Assembly: GCA_032716605.1 (NCBI GenBank) | Contig: CM064495.1 | Coordinates: 21,934,586 to 21,998,585, forward strand | DNA length: 64,000 bases | Direction: 5' to 3' | From: Paralithodes platypus | Taxonomy: Eukaryota > Arthropoda > Malacostraca > Decapoda > Lithodidae | In this document: in pieces, positions 43,976-55,169 of the stretch | How positions within the stretch are numbered: the first letter of the stretch is position 1 | How the letters are laid out: each line of letters opens with the position of its first letter | Notes under the pieces: model-generated | Told to the model about the DNA's origin: nothing | The model's database searches: none | Seen by the model: the letters and a program-made list of their open reading frames with translations, nothing else | Program-made: the position numbers and the translations under genes

Positions 43976-44639
43976 ATCCAGTGGAAAATATGAATGTTTA
44001 CTATAACTCCACTCTCTATATTGTAAAGTAATAGCAACATTTAGTATACATGTAAAACACTAATCTCTGAGATATTGTGTTGTATAATGTATCAATTTGT
44101 TTTCTCACAGACTTTGGCACTTGCTTTACTAAGATTTTTTAGAAAACCTGCCATACAGATCGGTACCCCAGTGTTTTTCCTCCCCTAACAATGTCATATC
44201 ATCAAGTACCTGCAATACGTTACAGATTCAGCAATACTATGTCTGTTAGGTCTTTCACATTTCCCTGACACATTTGTTATGTTGCATTACCCTTTTAAAA
44301 CAGCGTGATTATTATTTTATTAGACAGACTAGAGTTAATCCCATGGGCACAATAGAACTTTCCAAAGCTAAATAATATCGGCAGGCGTTGGGCAACTACA
44401 AAAAACAAAACAAATGTGTGCCATCGAATGCAGTGATAGATGATGTAAATCTTATTGAGCAATTCCGATATGCAGTTTTATTCTTTAACCATTCCTTCTA
44501 ACCAACCACCAGAATCAGTGTGTTCTCTTACATTTCGAATCCCATTACGTCATCAGACAGTACAATAGGACCATACGGCTGGGAAAGTGTAGATAGCAGA
44601 GAAGGGGTGTTGTAGATAAAGGAAGCTGTTGGAATTGTT
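43976..44639. other. Non-coding stretch
   Basis: Nothing recognised; it may include decayed upstream sequence of the following LINE. Confidence 0.35.
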
Positions 44640-45493
44640 TTGTTGTGTGTATTTATTAATCTGTATACGTCGTCGAGGTGTCCCCCGACTGGGTGCAAGC
44701 ATGTGAAACATGCTAGGACGTACTACCAAGAAGTAAACAAAATAAAATACCTGGGACACATTATCTCAAACGATTGCTCAGATGATGCAGATATCGGCCG
44801 TCAGCGCAGACAGCTATATTTACGTGGTAACACCATCTTGAGAAAATTCCACATGTGTAATTGGGAAACTAAAGTCACTTTGTTCCGGACATATTGTTCC
44901 TCTATGTACACGGCCCATTTGTGGTGGAAGTATAAGAGAGCCACCATAAATGGTCTGTGTACATCCTATCATAATATACTCAAGATGTTCATTGGTCTCT
45001 CTAAATATGAAAGCACTAGTATGGTGTGCACACTGTTGGATGTGCAGTGCTGTCGGGCTGTCATCAGGAGACTGGTGTACAGCTTTTCGCAGCGACTGCA
45101 ATCCTCCAGTAACACCTGATTGTAGCTCTTTGGTCTAGTGATCATATCTATGAATCCCGTATTATATCTCACTGGCAGAAGCTGCTGCGCACATAGTATG
45201 TACTGTAATGTAATATATAGGTCTAATTGAACTATGAGCAATGATCTGTGCAATAGGTGTTAACCAACATTGAGCAATAGCCTTAGTTAGCCTATCTGTG
45301 TTATATTGTGACAAAATGTGATATGTGCTCTATTCTGTAAATAGGCCTACTGTATTTTTTATTTTATTGTGTCTTTATTAATATATCTTTGTGTATAATT
45401 ATTATCTGTGCTCTGACGAGAAGTGTATGTGATATGGACCATTAGGTCGTACTGTATTTATACTGTATCTATCTTATGTGTCTGGAATAAAGA

Positions 45494-45527
<34 letters not shown>

Positions 45528-45534
45528 CACCCAC
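44640..45534 (+). pseudogene. Rex1-like LINE, 3' end with (ATT)n tail
   Basis: About 140 codons (to 45119) of RT C-terminus: IKYLGHIISND, DADIGRQRRQLY, ILRKFHMCNWETKVTLFRTYCSSMY, LWWKYKRATINGL, followed by an AT-rich 3' region that ends in a long ATT repeat (about 45494-45534), the kind of simple repeat that terminates several LINE groups. No RT core; 5'-truncated insertion. The Rex1 name rests on the tail motifs as I remember them. Confidence 0.75.
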
Positions 45535-45537
45535 TAA

Positions 45538-45625
45538 ATGTCCACCTTGGCTGGGATCGAACCCAGGTCAAACAGATTCACACTTGAGCGTACTCTCCAC
45601 TCGACCGCTAGTTCACGGGAGGGGA
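45538..45625 (-). repeat. tRNA-like SINE head
   Basis: Minus strand: A-box-like TAGCGGTCGAGTGGAGAG and a B-box GGGTTCGATCCC within a tRNA-sized block. The GTCGAGTGG core resembles Ser/Leu-type D-arms. The acceptor ends do not pair, so a SINE fragment is more likely than a tRNA gene. Confidence 0.6.
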
Positions 45626-46280
45626 GTAACTTTTGGACTTGAGACGAGCGTAAACACTTGTGATTTTGTGTTTTTATTTCTTTTGTTTTTGAAGGCAGGG
45701 GTGAAAGAAGGGTGCTGGGGGGGGGGGGGGGGTAAAGTAGGAGAGGTGAAATGCAGTGGAAGAGAGAAAGTTAGTGGGCCAACAACCTTGCTGCTAATAT
45801 TTATTAAAATTCTTAATATTAGGGCAAGTTACATTGTTGCAGAAGGCAGAGATTACTTTACTTATGCATGTTTGTTTTGATTGACCTTTTAATTTAAGGT
45901 TGAATTGAATTTTTGAAGCTAATATAAACTTAATCTGAAAATTGAAATACATGAATTAATTATGATTTTGATGTCTTGAAAGATGTTGTGGATGATGTTG
46001 AAAGATGTTGTTCCCCCTCTACTTGTCCTGTAGCCCTTGACGAAAAGTTTATTTTTCTTTAGATTTGAAAGCCAAGTCTATAATTTATGGTCTTGGTCTA
46101 TGTCGACTCCCGCCCTACCAAGCGCTCCTCGCCGAATCAGTGGCCCAGAGCAAGGGCTGGTAAGAGACGATCGCTAATTGACCAGATTCCACATGACAGA
46201 AGCACCACCACAAAATTAATACCCCCAACCTGTGCTTTCCTCACGGATTAGAAGTTAGAAACTTTGATTCCCCCCAATCT
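45626..46280. other. Non-coding stretch with poly-G run
   Basis: A run of about 15 G near 45717-45731; no supported gene. Confidence 0.45.
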
Positions 46281-47150
46281 GTAATTGGTCCAGTGAAGAA
46301 GACCAGACAGGCCACACAATCAAGACCATACAAGAGCCTGAAGACCTCCTCAGAGACCACCACTGTTGCAAACCTTACTAACAAAAAGGTCTCAGGTATT
46401 GTCAAGTGGTACAACGTAAAACAAGGATACAGATTTATCACCAGACCTGACAACAACAAGGACCTGTTTGTATACCACAAATCAATTTCCAAATGCAACC
46501 CCGACTTTTCACCATATCTAGGGAACGAAGAACAGGTAGAATTCAGAGTCAAACCTGGACAGAAAGTACCTGAAGCAGATGGAATTACTGGCCCTGGATG
46601 ATCGGTAGTGAAAGGTTCACATCTTGCTCGTTCTGAACAACGGATAACAGAACAATTGTCATGAAATATCAAGGAAACTGATGCTATGGCCATGATAATA
46701 TGCCTGTATACAAGCAGCTACAGTCATAGCCCATCCCAACAAATCGCATCTGTGCAAGATTATACCTAAAAAATTCCAGTACAACGATCTACCAACTATC
46801 TCCATTCCTCCAGAAGTCTTGGTCACTCGAAGAACACAGAAAACACCAAGGAGGAAAAAACAATAAACTTACACCATCAACAAACACAACTTGCAAGATT
46901 ATGAAGAGGAGGACGAAGCAGAAGAGGACGGTGAGGACTATGAAGAAGAAGGAGAAGAGGAAGAAGCACAAGAACACAAGAAAGGAACTCCCTCATCAAC
47001 ACTTCCCCCTACTAGGCCTACACCACCCCCTCTTGTTCTAACTTCCTAGGTCATCAAGAGGAAAGAGAGGAACAGCAGAGATAAGGCCACCAAGACGCTG
47101 AACGAGCCCACATAAGGAGAACATCTTCAAGATCTTTTTTCAGACCAACC
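46281..47150 (+). pseudogene. Processed pseudogene of a Y-box (cold-shock domain) protein
   Basis: An intronless cold-shock domain is readable at 46340-46601: KKVSGIVKWYNVKQGYRFI, DLFVYHKSIS, EEQVEFRVKPGQK, ADGITGPG. The RNP1 motif has Arg where Gly is expected (GYRFI for GYGFI). Beyond a stop the DNA still carries a Y-box-like tail: an acidic run coding Glu/Asp near 46900-46980 and an Arg/Pro-rich SRSFF(R)PTRG-like segment near 47130. There is no ATG at the start, and there are stops and frameshifts. The live protein binds mRNA and single-stranded DNA; this copy is almost certainly dead. A LINE-made retrocopy is the simplest origin. Confidence 0.75.
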
Positions 47151-47775
47151 CGAGGAGCAGATTAAGGAGAAATCACTGGTTCAGGGGCGGCATCCGAGAA
47201 GACAATATGACTCATGTTGACTTCCCTCAGTCCACCTCCTTCATACAATGGGTAATCTCCAGGTGAAGTTAGGAGCCTTGGGACAGGTGAGCCTCGCTTT
47301 AGACTCAGGGGCGTCAGGCAGGGATGCTGCTGGGGGTGTTGAGGGTGCTGGTGTTGTCTGCTAGCTGGTCCCACATGTGCATATATTTATATATATATTT
47401 TGTTACCCAGCTGGCAAAAATTTACATAATCCCCTTTATATAGATCTGTTTAGCCGAGTAGTAAGCTGCGTTGATTATTCTATGGATATTTTGTCTTAGA
47501 AACCAATATCCTTACAACCATTATATACATACCCTTTTATAATACCCAATTAACCTTTTTCAGGTTCGAGGGTTGCCGTTTAGTATTCAAAATAGAATGA
47601 TCTTACTCTCATATTTACATCTCCAAAATTAGTTTTCTACCCACAACTAGCTCAAAGACAACTGCAGAGGTTGAAGTAATTAAACTAAAAGGGTCTAAAC
47701 ATCCCTGATGGTCACAAAGGTTTAAAATATCCTTTAAGGACGCGATAGCGTCTACACGTGCATGAAAGGGTTAAA
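47151..47775. repeat. Unnamed dispersed repeat R, copy 2
   Basis: Two blocks, shared and in the same order as 28661-29960: GGGATGCTGCTGGGGGTGTTGAGGG (47325-47350) and the block around CTCCAAAATTAGTTTTCT...CCCTGATGGTCACAAAGG (47620-47720). Starts directly after the Y-box pseudogene. Confidence 0.65.
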
Positions 47776-47787
47776 CGCAGAATAGGT

Positions 47788-47880
47788 AGTTGTTGTTGTT
47801 GTTGTCGTTCCCTAAGCTGCCTGGCCGAACAGCCCCGAGTCCCTAAGGAAGGCCATGGCCACGGTCGGGCTTTCCCACAG
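47788..47880 (-). mobile_element. Fragment of the (AAC)n-tail SINE, diverged subfamily
   Basis: Starts with (GTT)n, then CCTAAGCTGCCTGGCCGAACAG, which matches the other two copies, then diverges. 5' part absent or too changed. Confidence 0.6.
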
Positions 47881-48662
47881 AGCTATCAAGGAGTGTAGAT
47901 TGTGTTGTTGGCATACGTTATTGTGTGAAATGCAGTCTTCTATGATGTGTATGGCGGATTTAAGGAAGATAAGTTTACTCTAGGCTACCTAAGAATGAAA
48001 AGGTCCGCTCATATAAATGTAAATTAATAATAATACCGAGAGTGTAACTCACTATTAAAATCACCATAGAATATTGCAGTCAGGCATTGTGGAAATGCTG
48101 ATGGAGGTGCTGATGGATGGTAGGCAAATGGCTATTATTCGAACACCATTGCAGGATGTTTACCTTAAGGTGACCACGAGGATGCACCTGAACAAATAAT
48201 GAATAAATAAGGTCGAAGAAAATTAAATCATGATAATAAGGCTTAGCTGTCATTTGGTCTGTCTGTAGGATGAAGTTGAGTGTAAGTTAATGATGAGAGC
48301 TGGATGAAACCGGAACCAGGATCGCGGGGAACTAAGGAGTGGAGTTGTTGCTAGGACGATGTATAAAAGTGCTCTGACACGGTGCACCACAATCCGAGAC
48401 GTCATCGTCTTACGCTACGAATCTAGCGGCTACTGCTAAGTTTGTAGCGGATATCTAGCGGTAAATATCACACCGCTTTTATAATATTACGGCATGGTTT
48501 CTATGATAAATCATATATGCATTCCTAAAGACACTCAAATACTATACTTTCGTATAATAGGCTTTATTTAACTTATTAAGCTTACATACTGTACAAACTG
48601 TATTTATGGTATGATACATAGAAAATGTAGGTTATACCACTGACTATCGTGAATCCACGATA
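47881..48662. other. Non-coding stretch, probably including the 3' LTR of the BEL/Pao element
   Basis: On the minus strand the BEL coding region is followed by a run of G (48667-48684) and then TGTATCGTGG, a plausible polypurine tract and LTR start. I cannot find the other LTR edge because no second LTR copy is in the window. No gene is seen. Confidence 0.45.
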
Positions 48663-48718
48663 CACTCCCCCCCCCCCCCCCCCAAATACAATACCTAAAC
48701 CCCACCTTATATCTAGAG

Positions 48719-50480
48719 TTACCCAGAAGCAATCTTGTGTCGCCACATATCAAAGGCGCCACGAGCTGCGCGTCTGGGTCTAGTCCCGATCTGAGGCGGA
48801 TCCCCAACGGGTTGCGGTGGATCGGCTAAGTTAGCCTCCTCGGATCCAGCATCATCAGGTGGAGCTTCTTCTTGTGTAGAAGAGCCAAGCTCCATAGCGT
48901 ACAGTCGTGCGACCGGACGAACAGTAGTCCCAGTTGCTGTCTTGAGCAGCGCTACTCGCCCTACCGAGCCTTCGCCCTCGTACACTTCCACTACACGGCC
49001 CAACTTCCAATACAATCCAGGAATATCATCATGGATGAACACTATCTCACCTACAGAGGGTGCTGATGGTTGACCAGCAGTCTTAGTTGCCCTCTCACGT
49101 AGTGCCAATAAGTAGTCATTCACCCATCTCTTTTTAAAATCACCTATAACCCTAGAAATATACTGTACCGTCGTGACACCGCAGCCTCGGTGAACATCGA
49201 AGGGTCCTCTATCTCTGCCTGTGACTGCAAGTCAGTAGGAAAGGCAGGCAATGGCTTGCCGTAGAGCAAATGTGCTGGTGTTAGTGGCAGTGGTTCTTGC
49301 AGGTCGGTATATACATAAGTGAGAGGACGATCGTTAACAACCGCCTCGACATCAGTGAGCACAGTTACTAGTTCGCTCCTTTTTAACAAGGCACGTCCTG
49401 CAACTGCCCGTAAGCCTGATTTCACGATGCCTACACACCATTCCACATTCCACCAAACCACGGTGCTTTGACTGGTATAAACTTCCATTCACATCTCCAC
49501 TCTCCCAAGTAAGCAACAACTGTTGGATCGTCGCTATTATCTTCCAAGTACCTGGAAGCTTGAAGAAAAGTGGGAGCATTGTCGCTAAGAATCAAATGAG
49601 GGAAGGAACGACGTGTACAGAATCTCCTGAATGCCAGCATAAACTCTTCACACGACATATTGTCACAGAGTTCTAAATGTATTGCACGTGAAGTGGCACA
49701 AGTAAGTAGCAACACATAAACCTTGTCCAGTTCCCTAGTTCTCAGTGCGCCGGTATAGTCTAGTCCTGTAAATCTGAAGGGTTCTAGATGATTAACGCGG
49801 CACTTTGGCAAGGGTGGAGCAGATCCAGTCGTAAATGGTCTTCCTTTTAGTCTACGGCACACCACACACCTTTTGACTACTCGTCAAACTCTGGGTATCC
49901 ACCAGTTGAGACGCAATTTAGAAATAACGTGGTGGACCGTGTAGTGCATTACTTCCTTGTGTGTGCGTTGTACCAGTAGATCGGTGACATGGTGAGTTGC
50001 AGGCATCAGGATAGGATTGTTGGCACAGTCGTCTACACCTGACCACTTTAGACGTCCCTCACATCTAATAATGTCATTCTTCAGGTGTAGCCTTAGTTGA
50101 CGCACAATGTTAGGCATTTTAATCTTACCAGAACTTCTCATGGACTCTAATTCCTGACTGAAGGATTCCCTTTGAACCCATCTAATTAGTGTTACCTCAG
50201 TTGCTTTTATTTCTACTGCATTTAAGCTTTGACCCAGATTGCAGAGTCGTCCTTGTAGCCTTGCCTTTATGTTGGTGATATAACGTAACACCCAAGCTAC
50301 GACCCTGACTAATTTATTGTACCCACCGATCCTTACCCACTCTAACATAGGACTTGGTATTGATGTCGGTTGAATGACAGCTGTCACCGTGTCTAAAGGC
50401 AAAGCTAACTCAACCTCGGCATTCCATACAGCCTAATTCCCTTCGTGGAGCAGCCATTTTGGGCCTTGCCACCACAGGTC
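48719..50480 (-). pseudogene. BEL/Pao integrase and C-terminal domain (broken)
   Basis: Segments: ASKLIKSDLWWQGPKWLL linker (with TAG for Trp), integrase zinc region (VHHVISKLRLNWW, CVVC), core with FTGLDYTGAL and LILSDNAPTF, and KAPWFGGMW where a frameshift falls exactly on the catalytic Glu codon. It continues with VGIVKSGLRAVAG, EAVVNDRPLTYV and TPAHLLYGKPLP. A last frame (49123-48719) matches the BEL C-terminal domain: VGEIVFIHDDIPGLYWKLGRV, VRPVARLYAMEL. A TGA lies at 49884-49886 within the zinc region. Integrase would insert the cDNA; this one cannot. Confidence 0.87.
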
Positions 50481-50518
50481 GGACTTAATCAATTTGGACG
50501 CCGTTACTCCCCTACATA

Positions 50519-53109
50519 TTAGTCACTGGGGTTGTCCTTGGTTGGTACATAATGATAGAAGGCATTTGGAAGTAGGGATCGTATTTCATCCACCCTATTG
50601 CGCACATAGACGGGCAATGTCCTTTGACTATGCACCCAGCTTAGTACAATTTGGCTATCGCACCATACGTGTACCGCCCATAGTTGCAGTTCCTTTTCGT
50701 ATGAAGTGCGTACATGATTAACCAAACGTCCCAATGGCAGCATGGCAGTTAGTTCCAATTTGGGAATCGTGACCCCCTTTACCGGTGCAACCTTAGCCCG
50801 GGCGGTGAGTAAATTAATCCCAAACGAGGTAACACAATAAATATCTACTCCATACGCTGTGGCACTCGCATCACAGAATGCATGTAAAGACATGGGTCCA
50901 AATACGGCCACTTGGCGCGGTAACTCTAATGTACATAGGGTGTTATAATCTTCTAGTAAGGACCTACCCTGTTCAATAAGATCATCGGGTAATTTTTCGT
51001 CCCACCCCACGTTGCGTCTCCATATTTCCTGTATTAGAATCCTAGCTCTGATGGTAACAGGTAATGCTAAACCTAAAGGATAAAAAAATTGCGCGACTTT
51101 ACTTAACAGACTACGTTTTGTGTGCGTCCCTGCCTGTTTAGTATAATCTTTGTTCCAGTACATCAGTGTGTCTTTCCCTGGTTGCCATATCATCCCCAAG
51201 ATTCTGGCATATTCTTGGTTATCAGAAGCTACCCCATCTATTATTAGACCATCCCGAAGCAATACAGAATTTGAAACCCACTCACGGAGAAACAGATGAG
51301 CCTCAGTGAACAACCAACTAGCCTGCCTATAGTTTGCGACTAGTTCCTTTTCACTATCACTAGACCCCTGTAAATTGTCTATGTATAATCCGCGAGCGAG
51401 TACTGTCATGTCTTCTTTAGAATCATCAAGATGTTTTTTAATGGTCGCGTTTAATAAAAATTGCGAACATGTAGCGCCAAACAAGACTACCTTAAACCGA
51501 TAGGTTACTATGGGACTCTCCGGGTCGTCGATGTTTTTGAACCAAAGGAACCGGGTGACGTCTCGATCCCCCTTCTGCAATTTCACCATCAAGAAGGCCT
51601 TTTCTATATCGCTGGTGAATGCGTAACGTCCCAGTCTAAAGCGCAGTAATTGCTGCGATAGGTCCGACACCATGGAAGGGCCGGTCAATAGACAATAATT
51701 TTGACTGGGACTATGGCCTAGGTGGGCTGAGCAGTCATATACCACTTGGATGGGAGTGGTAACACTGTCCTTCTTCACCCCATGATGTGCGAGGTAATGG
51801 ACTTTCCCGGCACTCCCTGGTTCATCCACATCGACGACCTCGATAAACCCTCAGTTGAGATAATTTTTAAAAACCTCGTCATAAGCCTTGTAGGTGCTAG
51901 GTTCTTGGGTTAGTTTCCGCTGCAAGGCGCGTAACCTAACCAACGCTAAACCATAATTGGTTGGCAAACTAATATTCTCATGTTTCCAGGGTAGACAAAC
52001 TTCGTATTGTTTATCCGTGGTCAAGTAACGCACAGATTCCGAGAACTTCTCTATCGCAAATTTTGATTCCTGGTCGTTCTCCACAGGTTTAATTCCTATG
52101 TGGTCTAGTTTCCACAGTCTTTCTAGATTGAACTCGGCAGCTAACTTTGGGTCCTCAATGTGAGTATCATCTTCGGTGAACTCTTCTGCCGCGGTCGTGC
52201 TCATCCTCAACACGGATACCGTGTCAACCAGAACATTTGATGGGGTAGTTTGGACTGTACCGCTCATGCAGTAGCCAAATTTAGTGGGGATCAAGATTAC
52301 TCCACTCTCTCTTTTAAAACCCGGGTATACTATATCATAATAATAATCTGCTCCTAACAGTATGTGCACCTCCTTCAAGTCACCTATGGGATCAGACAGG
52401 TGAATACCTTTCCTACGAAGTGCATGCTCTACTTTGTTAATTCCTACAGATTGATAGTCTGGGAGTTCATCTACCACTACACACTGTAAGAAGTGTTTCT
52501 TCTTACGGTAGATGTAAGCAACTTCAACAACTTCGTAGTCTCTACTGTCGGTCACTCCTGTAAAACCTTGCAACCTAAGGGTCTCACTACCTACTACACG
52601 GTGTTTTAGACCGTCCAGCACCGATCTCTTTATAAAGGATCGTTGTGAGCCCTGGTCCAGGAGTAGCCGACAGACTTGTGTCCTGCCATAACCCTCTATG
52701 GGTATCTTGATTGTGGGTAAACTGGTGGTGTCCTTCCTACTGCCTCGCATTAGTGTTGCAGTACCCCCTACTTTTTCCTCCTTGACTGGACTACCTGTGG
52801 GGCATAACTTGTCAAAGTGATGACCCTCACAGTTGCGACATTGCCTCAAATAGGAAGAAGTACATTTACCCTGCATACCATGGTCATTACTCAGACAACC
52901 CTTGCATAATTTTAGCTTCCTTGCTTGAGCTAATTTGGCTTCATTGGTTTGATATTTGGTACAGCTTAGCCATTTATGCTTGGGATTGTTGCATAGCCTA
53001 CATGACATTTGTGGTTTCTTTCGTGACTCTTCAACCTTCCCTTTAGAACCTACCATCATATTAATTGAACCCCTTGCTGTTGTCCCTTCTGACCCACCCA
53101 TCGTCCTAC
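50519..53109 (-). pseudogene. BEL/Pao gag C-terminus, protease, RT and RNase H (one internal stop)
   Basis: Minus strand from 53109: three cysteine/histidine knuckle-like clusters (CRLCNNPKHKWLSC, CKGCLSNDHGMQGKC, CRNCEGHHFDKLC), protease LLLDQGSQRSFI and LLGADYYYD, an in-frame TGA at 51851-51853, then RT with VVYDCSAH, DIEKAFLMVKL, VVLFGATCSQFLLNATI and the catalytic box GLYIDNLQGS (YIDN; BEL elements often have YVDN/YVDD). RNase H follows (HAFCDASATAYG, LELTAM, VWCDSQIVLSW). A frameshift after NPSD (50519) cuts it from integrase. The first residues upstream of 53109 belong to the inserted LTR. Confidence 0.9.
53106..53109. repeat. Left target-site duplication CTAC
   Basis: CTAC precedes the 5' LTR and recurs right after the 3' LTR (62502-62505). 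The uninterrupted sequence with one copy (GTAGGACGATGG on the plus strand) is at 63667-63678. Confidence 0.93.
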
Positions 53110-53535
53110 TGTGACGCATGTCCACGTGTGAGCATGCTGTACAGAACGCCTAGTCATGCCCCACTCTCACTAGGATCGTCAGGGCAGGAACTTTGGCTGT
53201 AGTCTATGTAGAGTTTCCTAACTCAGTTCATGTGAGCCGTTGTACTATAAGTATTATGAATATGTATTTTGTTTTCATCTGAGTCAACGAGTTCTATTTT
53301 ATATCATTAGTTATAAGTATTGTGTGTAAAACTTATTTGTAATGATGGGAAGAGAAACAGCCACAGTTAGGTTCAGTGGTACGCCAGGCGGGAGGTGGGC
53401 CTAACTCACTAGCACTCCTCCCTCCCTCAGTGTTAGGGGGAGCCTTTGTGTATCCCAGAGGAGAGAGAGAAATTACGTAATGGTTGTCAGTGGGCGGTCC
53501 TTAGTAGTTCACGTTGGGCTCACTAGAGGGCCGGG

Positions 53536-53543
53536 TATAAAAG
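53536..53543 (+). promoter_or_regulatory. TATA box of the family B 5' LTR
   Basis: TATAAAAG, followed 20-30 bp later by CATCAGAACTCATT, which has an initiator-like TCAGA. The start would then be near 53565 (inference). The same box is at 61094 in the 3' LTR. Confidence 0.7.
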
Positions 53544-54090
53544 GGAAGTCTAGCCATTTTTTCATCAGAACTCATTAGGCAGAGCGACTTCTCATTTCCC
53601 TTGCTAACTATATATATTCTTCTGACTGATGGGAACTTTCTCTACTACCTTACATTCTTATCTCCTCTTTTCCCTGCCCTGTTTAACTTCCATGGTCCCG
53701 TTGGTGCAGAGCTAGTCAGCCAACGTATTATCGCTTGAGTTCTCACGAGATACTTGCCTATTAGATAGCCTATTTTGGAGGGGTTGACTTAGAATAGGAT
53801 TGACTTATGTTTGTTGCACTTGTATATGCATTTCCCTGTGTGTTATTATTATTATTCCTGTTTTCTGCTAGTCTAGGGAATGCTAGACTGGGGTAAGGCT
53901 TTTCTGTGTTATGAGTTGTTGTTTGATGCAGTGGTTAAGCGATAAACCTGCATACTCGTTTCGGTTCAGTGAAGCCTAGGTTGTCTTCGCGGCTGACTGT
54001 GTTGAGTTAATAATTTACAGTGCGTGAGGGCAAGAGCCTAACCACCCTGTATTTTATTAACAGTTTGTTTTTACTTTGTCAAGGAGCCGG

Positions 54091-54123
54091 GAGAAAACCA
54101 GATACAAGGGATCTGGATTTCTC
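54091..54123 (+). other. Conserved LTR stem-loop (family B, 5' LTR)
   Basis: GAGAAA with TTTCTC, A/A mismatch, CCAGAT with ATCTGG, loop ACAAGGG; 33 nt. Lies about 525 nt downstream of the predicted start, so it would be in the 5' leader of the genomic RNA. Confidence 0.72.
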
Positions 54124-54960
54124 AAAGTGCACTTGTTAGTTTTAACGTAATACTTTAAACAGTCGTGAGGACTTCGCTAGGCTACGAGCCGATTTTGCTC
54201 AGTCACTGCTACCTTTTTGCCTACAGTACACCAGCTAGACTTTACTCGATTAGTAGATACAGAATAGTATTGAAGCTTTCCTTATGTATGATATTGTTTA
54301 TGCACTATTGATTTCATGTGTTGCAAGCTTGGATACTTTAGTGATTAGTGGCCCACGAGCACAATCCGAGTAGGCTATTGCCGTTGCATTTGCGGAGTAC
54401 TTCCTTTTAATGTTTGCCATTTACTATTGCATATTCTTTTAATTATTCTTATGCCATTTTAAGCCTTTAATAGTATTTAATTGCCAGTGTTTTTGCTTAT
54501 TGAATTACTGTTCAAAATCCGATACGTACTTCTTACGAGCATCCGAGAAGCATCTAACTTTTTCAGAAGATTCCTTGCTCGATGCTTAAGGACTATTAAT
54601 TAACGTAACGTAATAGTGCCGATCCGAAGTAGAGGGTGGTGGACTTCTTAAGTTCATAGTCAAGGGTGGATTACTTCGGCTTCGGCCAACACTATTCTTT
54701 TGTGTTGTTGTTTTTTTCTTCATTGTTTGATTGTTGACCAGACTAGATAATTCCCGTCTCTTTATTAGTCTGTTGTTGAACACTAGTACCGAGTTCTTGT
54801 ATACCCCGTTATAGCAGATTGAACTCTGGAGGGTATTGGTGTTTTTTTGTTTAGCTGGCAGTACTCAGGGGTTGGGATCGTGTGTTTCCGTTGTGGCAGC
54901 GAGCCGTATTCGAGTCCTGATTGAGAGCCCTTTTGTACCCGAGTGCCAGTTCGTAACATA

Positions 54961-54978
54961 TGGCGACCTTGCCAGGAT
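54961..54978 (+). other. Primer-binding-like site of family B
   Basis: TGGCGACCTTGCCAGGAT two bases after the LTR; its first eight bases equal the family A site. Confidence 0.7.
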
Positions 54979-55169
54979 TTTGTGAACAGTATAAATTTTT
55001 GCAGAGTTGTACAACATTTGTTTGTTTGTATTTTAGTGTGCATATTGAAGAATATTTTTTTTGTATGGCAATTAGTAAAGCATTTAAGAGACTCCAGTTA
55101 ATTTAGTAATTAGTGCTTGCATAGGAAGTTTAACACTTTTGTCTCGAGAATTTTTTTGTGGACTTCAGT

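Larger units (their letters stand above)
48663..53109 (-). mobile_element. BEL/Pao retrotransposon, main part (gag C-terminus to integrase)
   Basis: Minus-strand order: gag zinc knuckles, protease, RT, RNase H, integrase, C-terminal domain, polypurine-like tract. It is continuous with gag sequence at 62502-63376 but is split there by the Gmr1-like element 53110-62501. Several stops and frameshifts make it inactive. Confidence 0.9.
53110..54958 (+). repeat. 5' LTR of family B (1849 bp)
   Basis: TGTGACGCATG...TTCGTAACA. Contains a TATA box (53536), the conserved stem-loop (54091-54123) and blocks shared with families A and C (GCTAGACTGGGG, CGCTAGGCTACGAGCC). A 65-codon minus-strand frame inside is also in the 3' LTR and is incidental. 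Confidence 0.95.

Noticed and set aside
45717..45731. Poly-G run (and 48667-48684 poly-C) as regulatory G-quadruplex
   Set aside because: Homopolymers alone are weak evidence; the second is better explained as the BEL polypurine tract read on the other strand, and both are error-prone in assembly.
46293..46601. Functional Y-box gene
   Set aside because: No ATG, altered RNP1 motif, stops and frameshifts in the tail, no introns; pseudogene fits better.
54586..54783. 65-codon minus-strand frame repeated at 62130-62327
   Set aside because: Part of the family B LTRs; no homology and antisense to the transcript.
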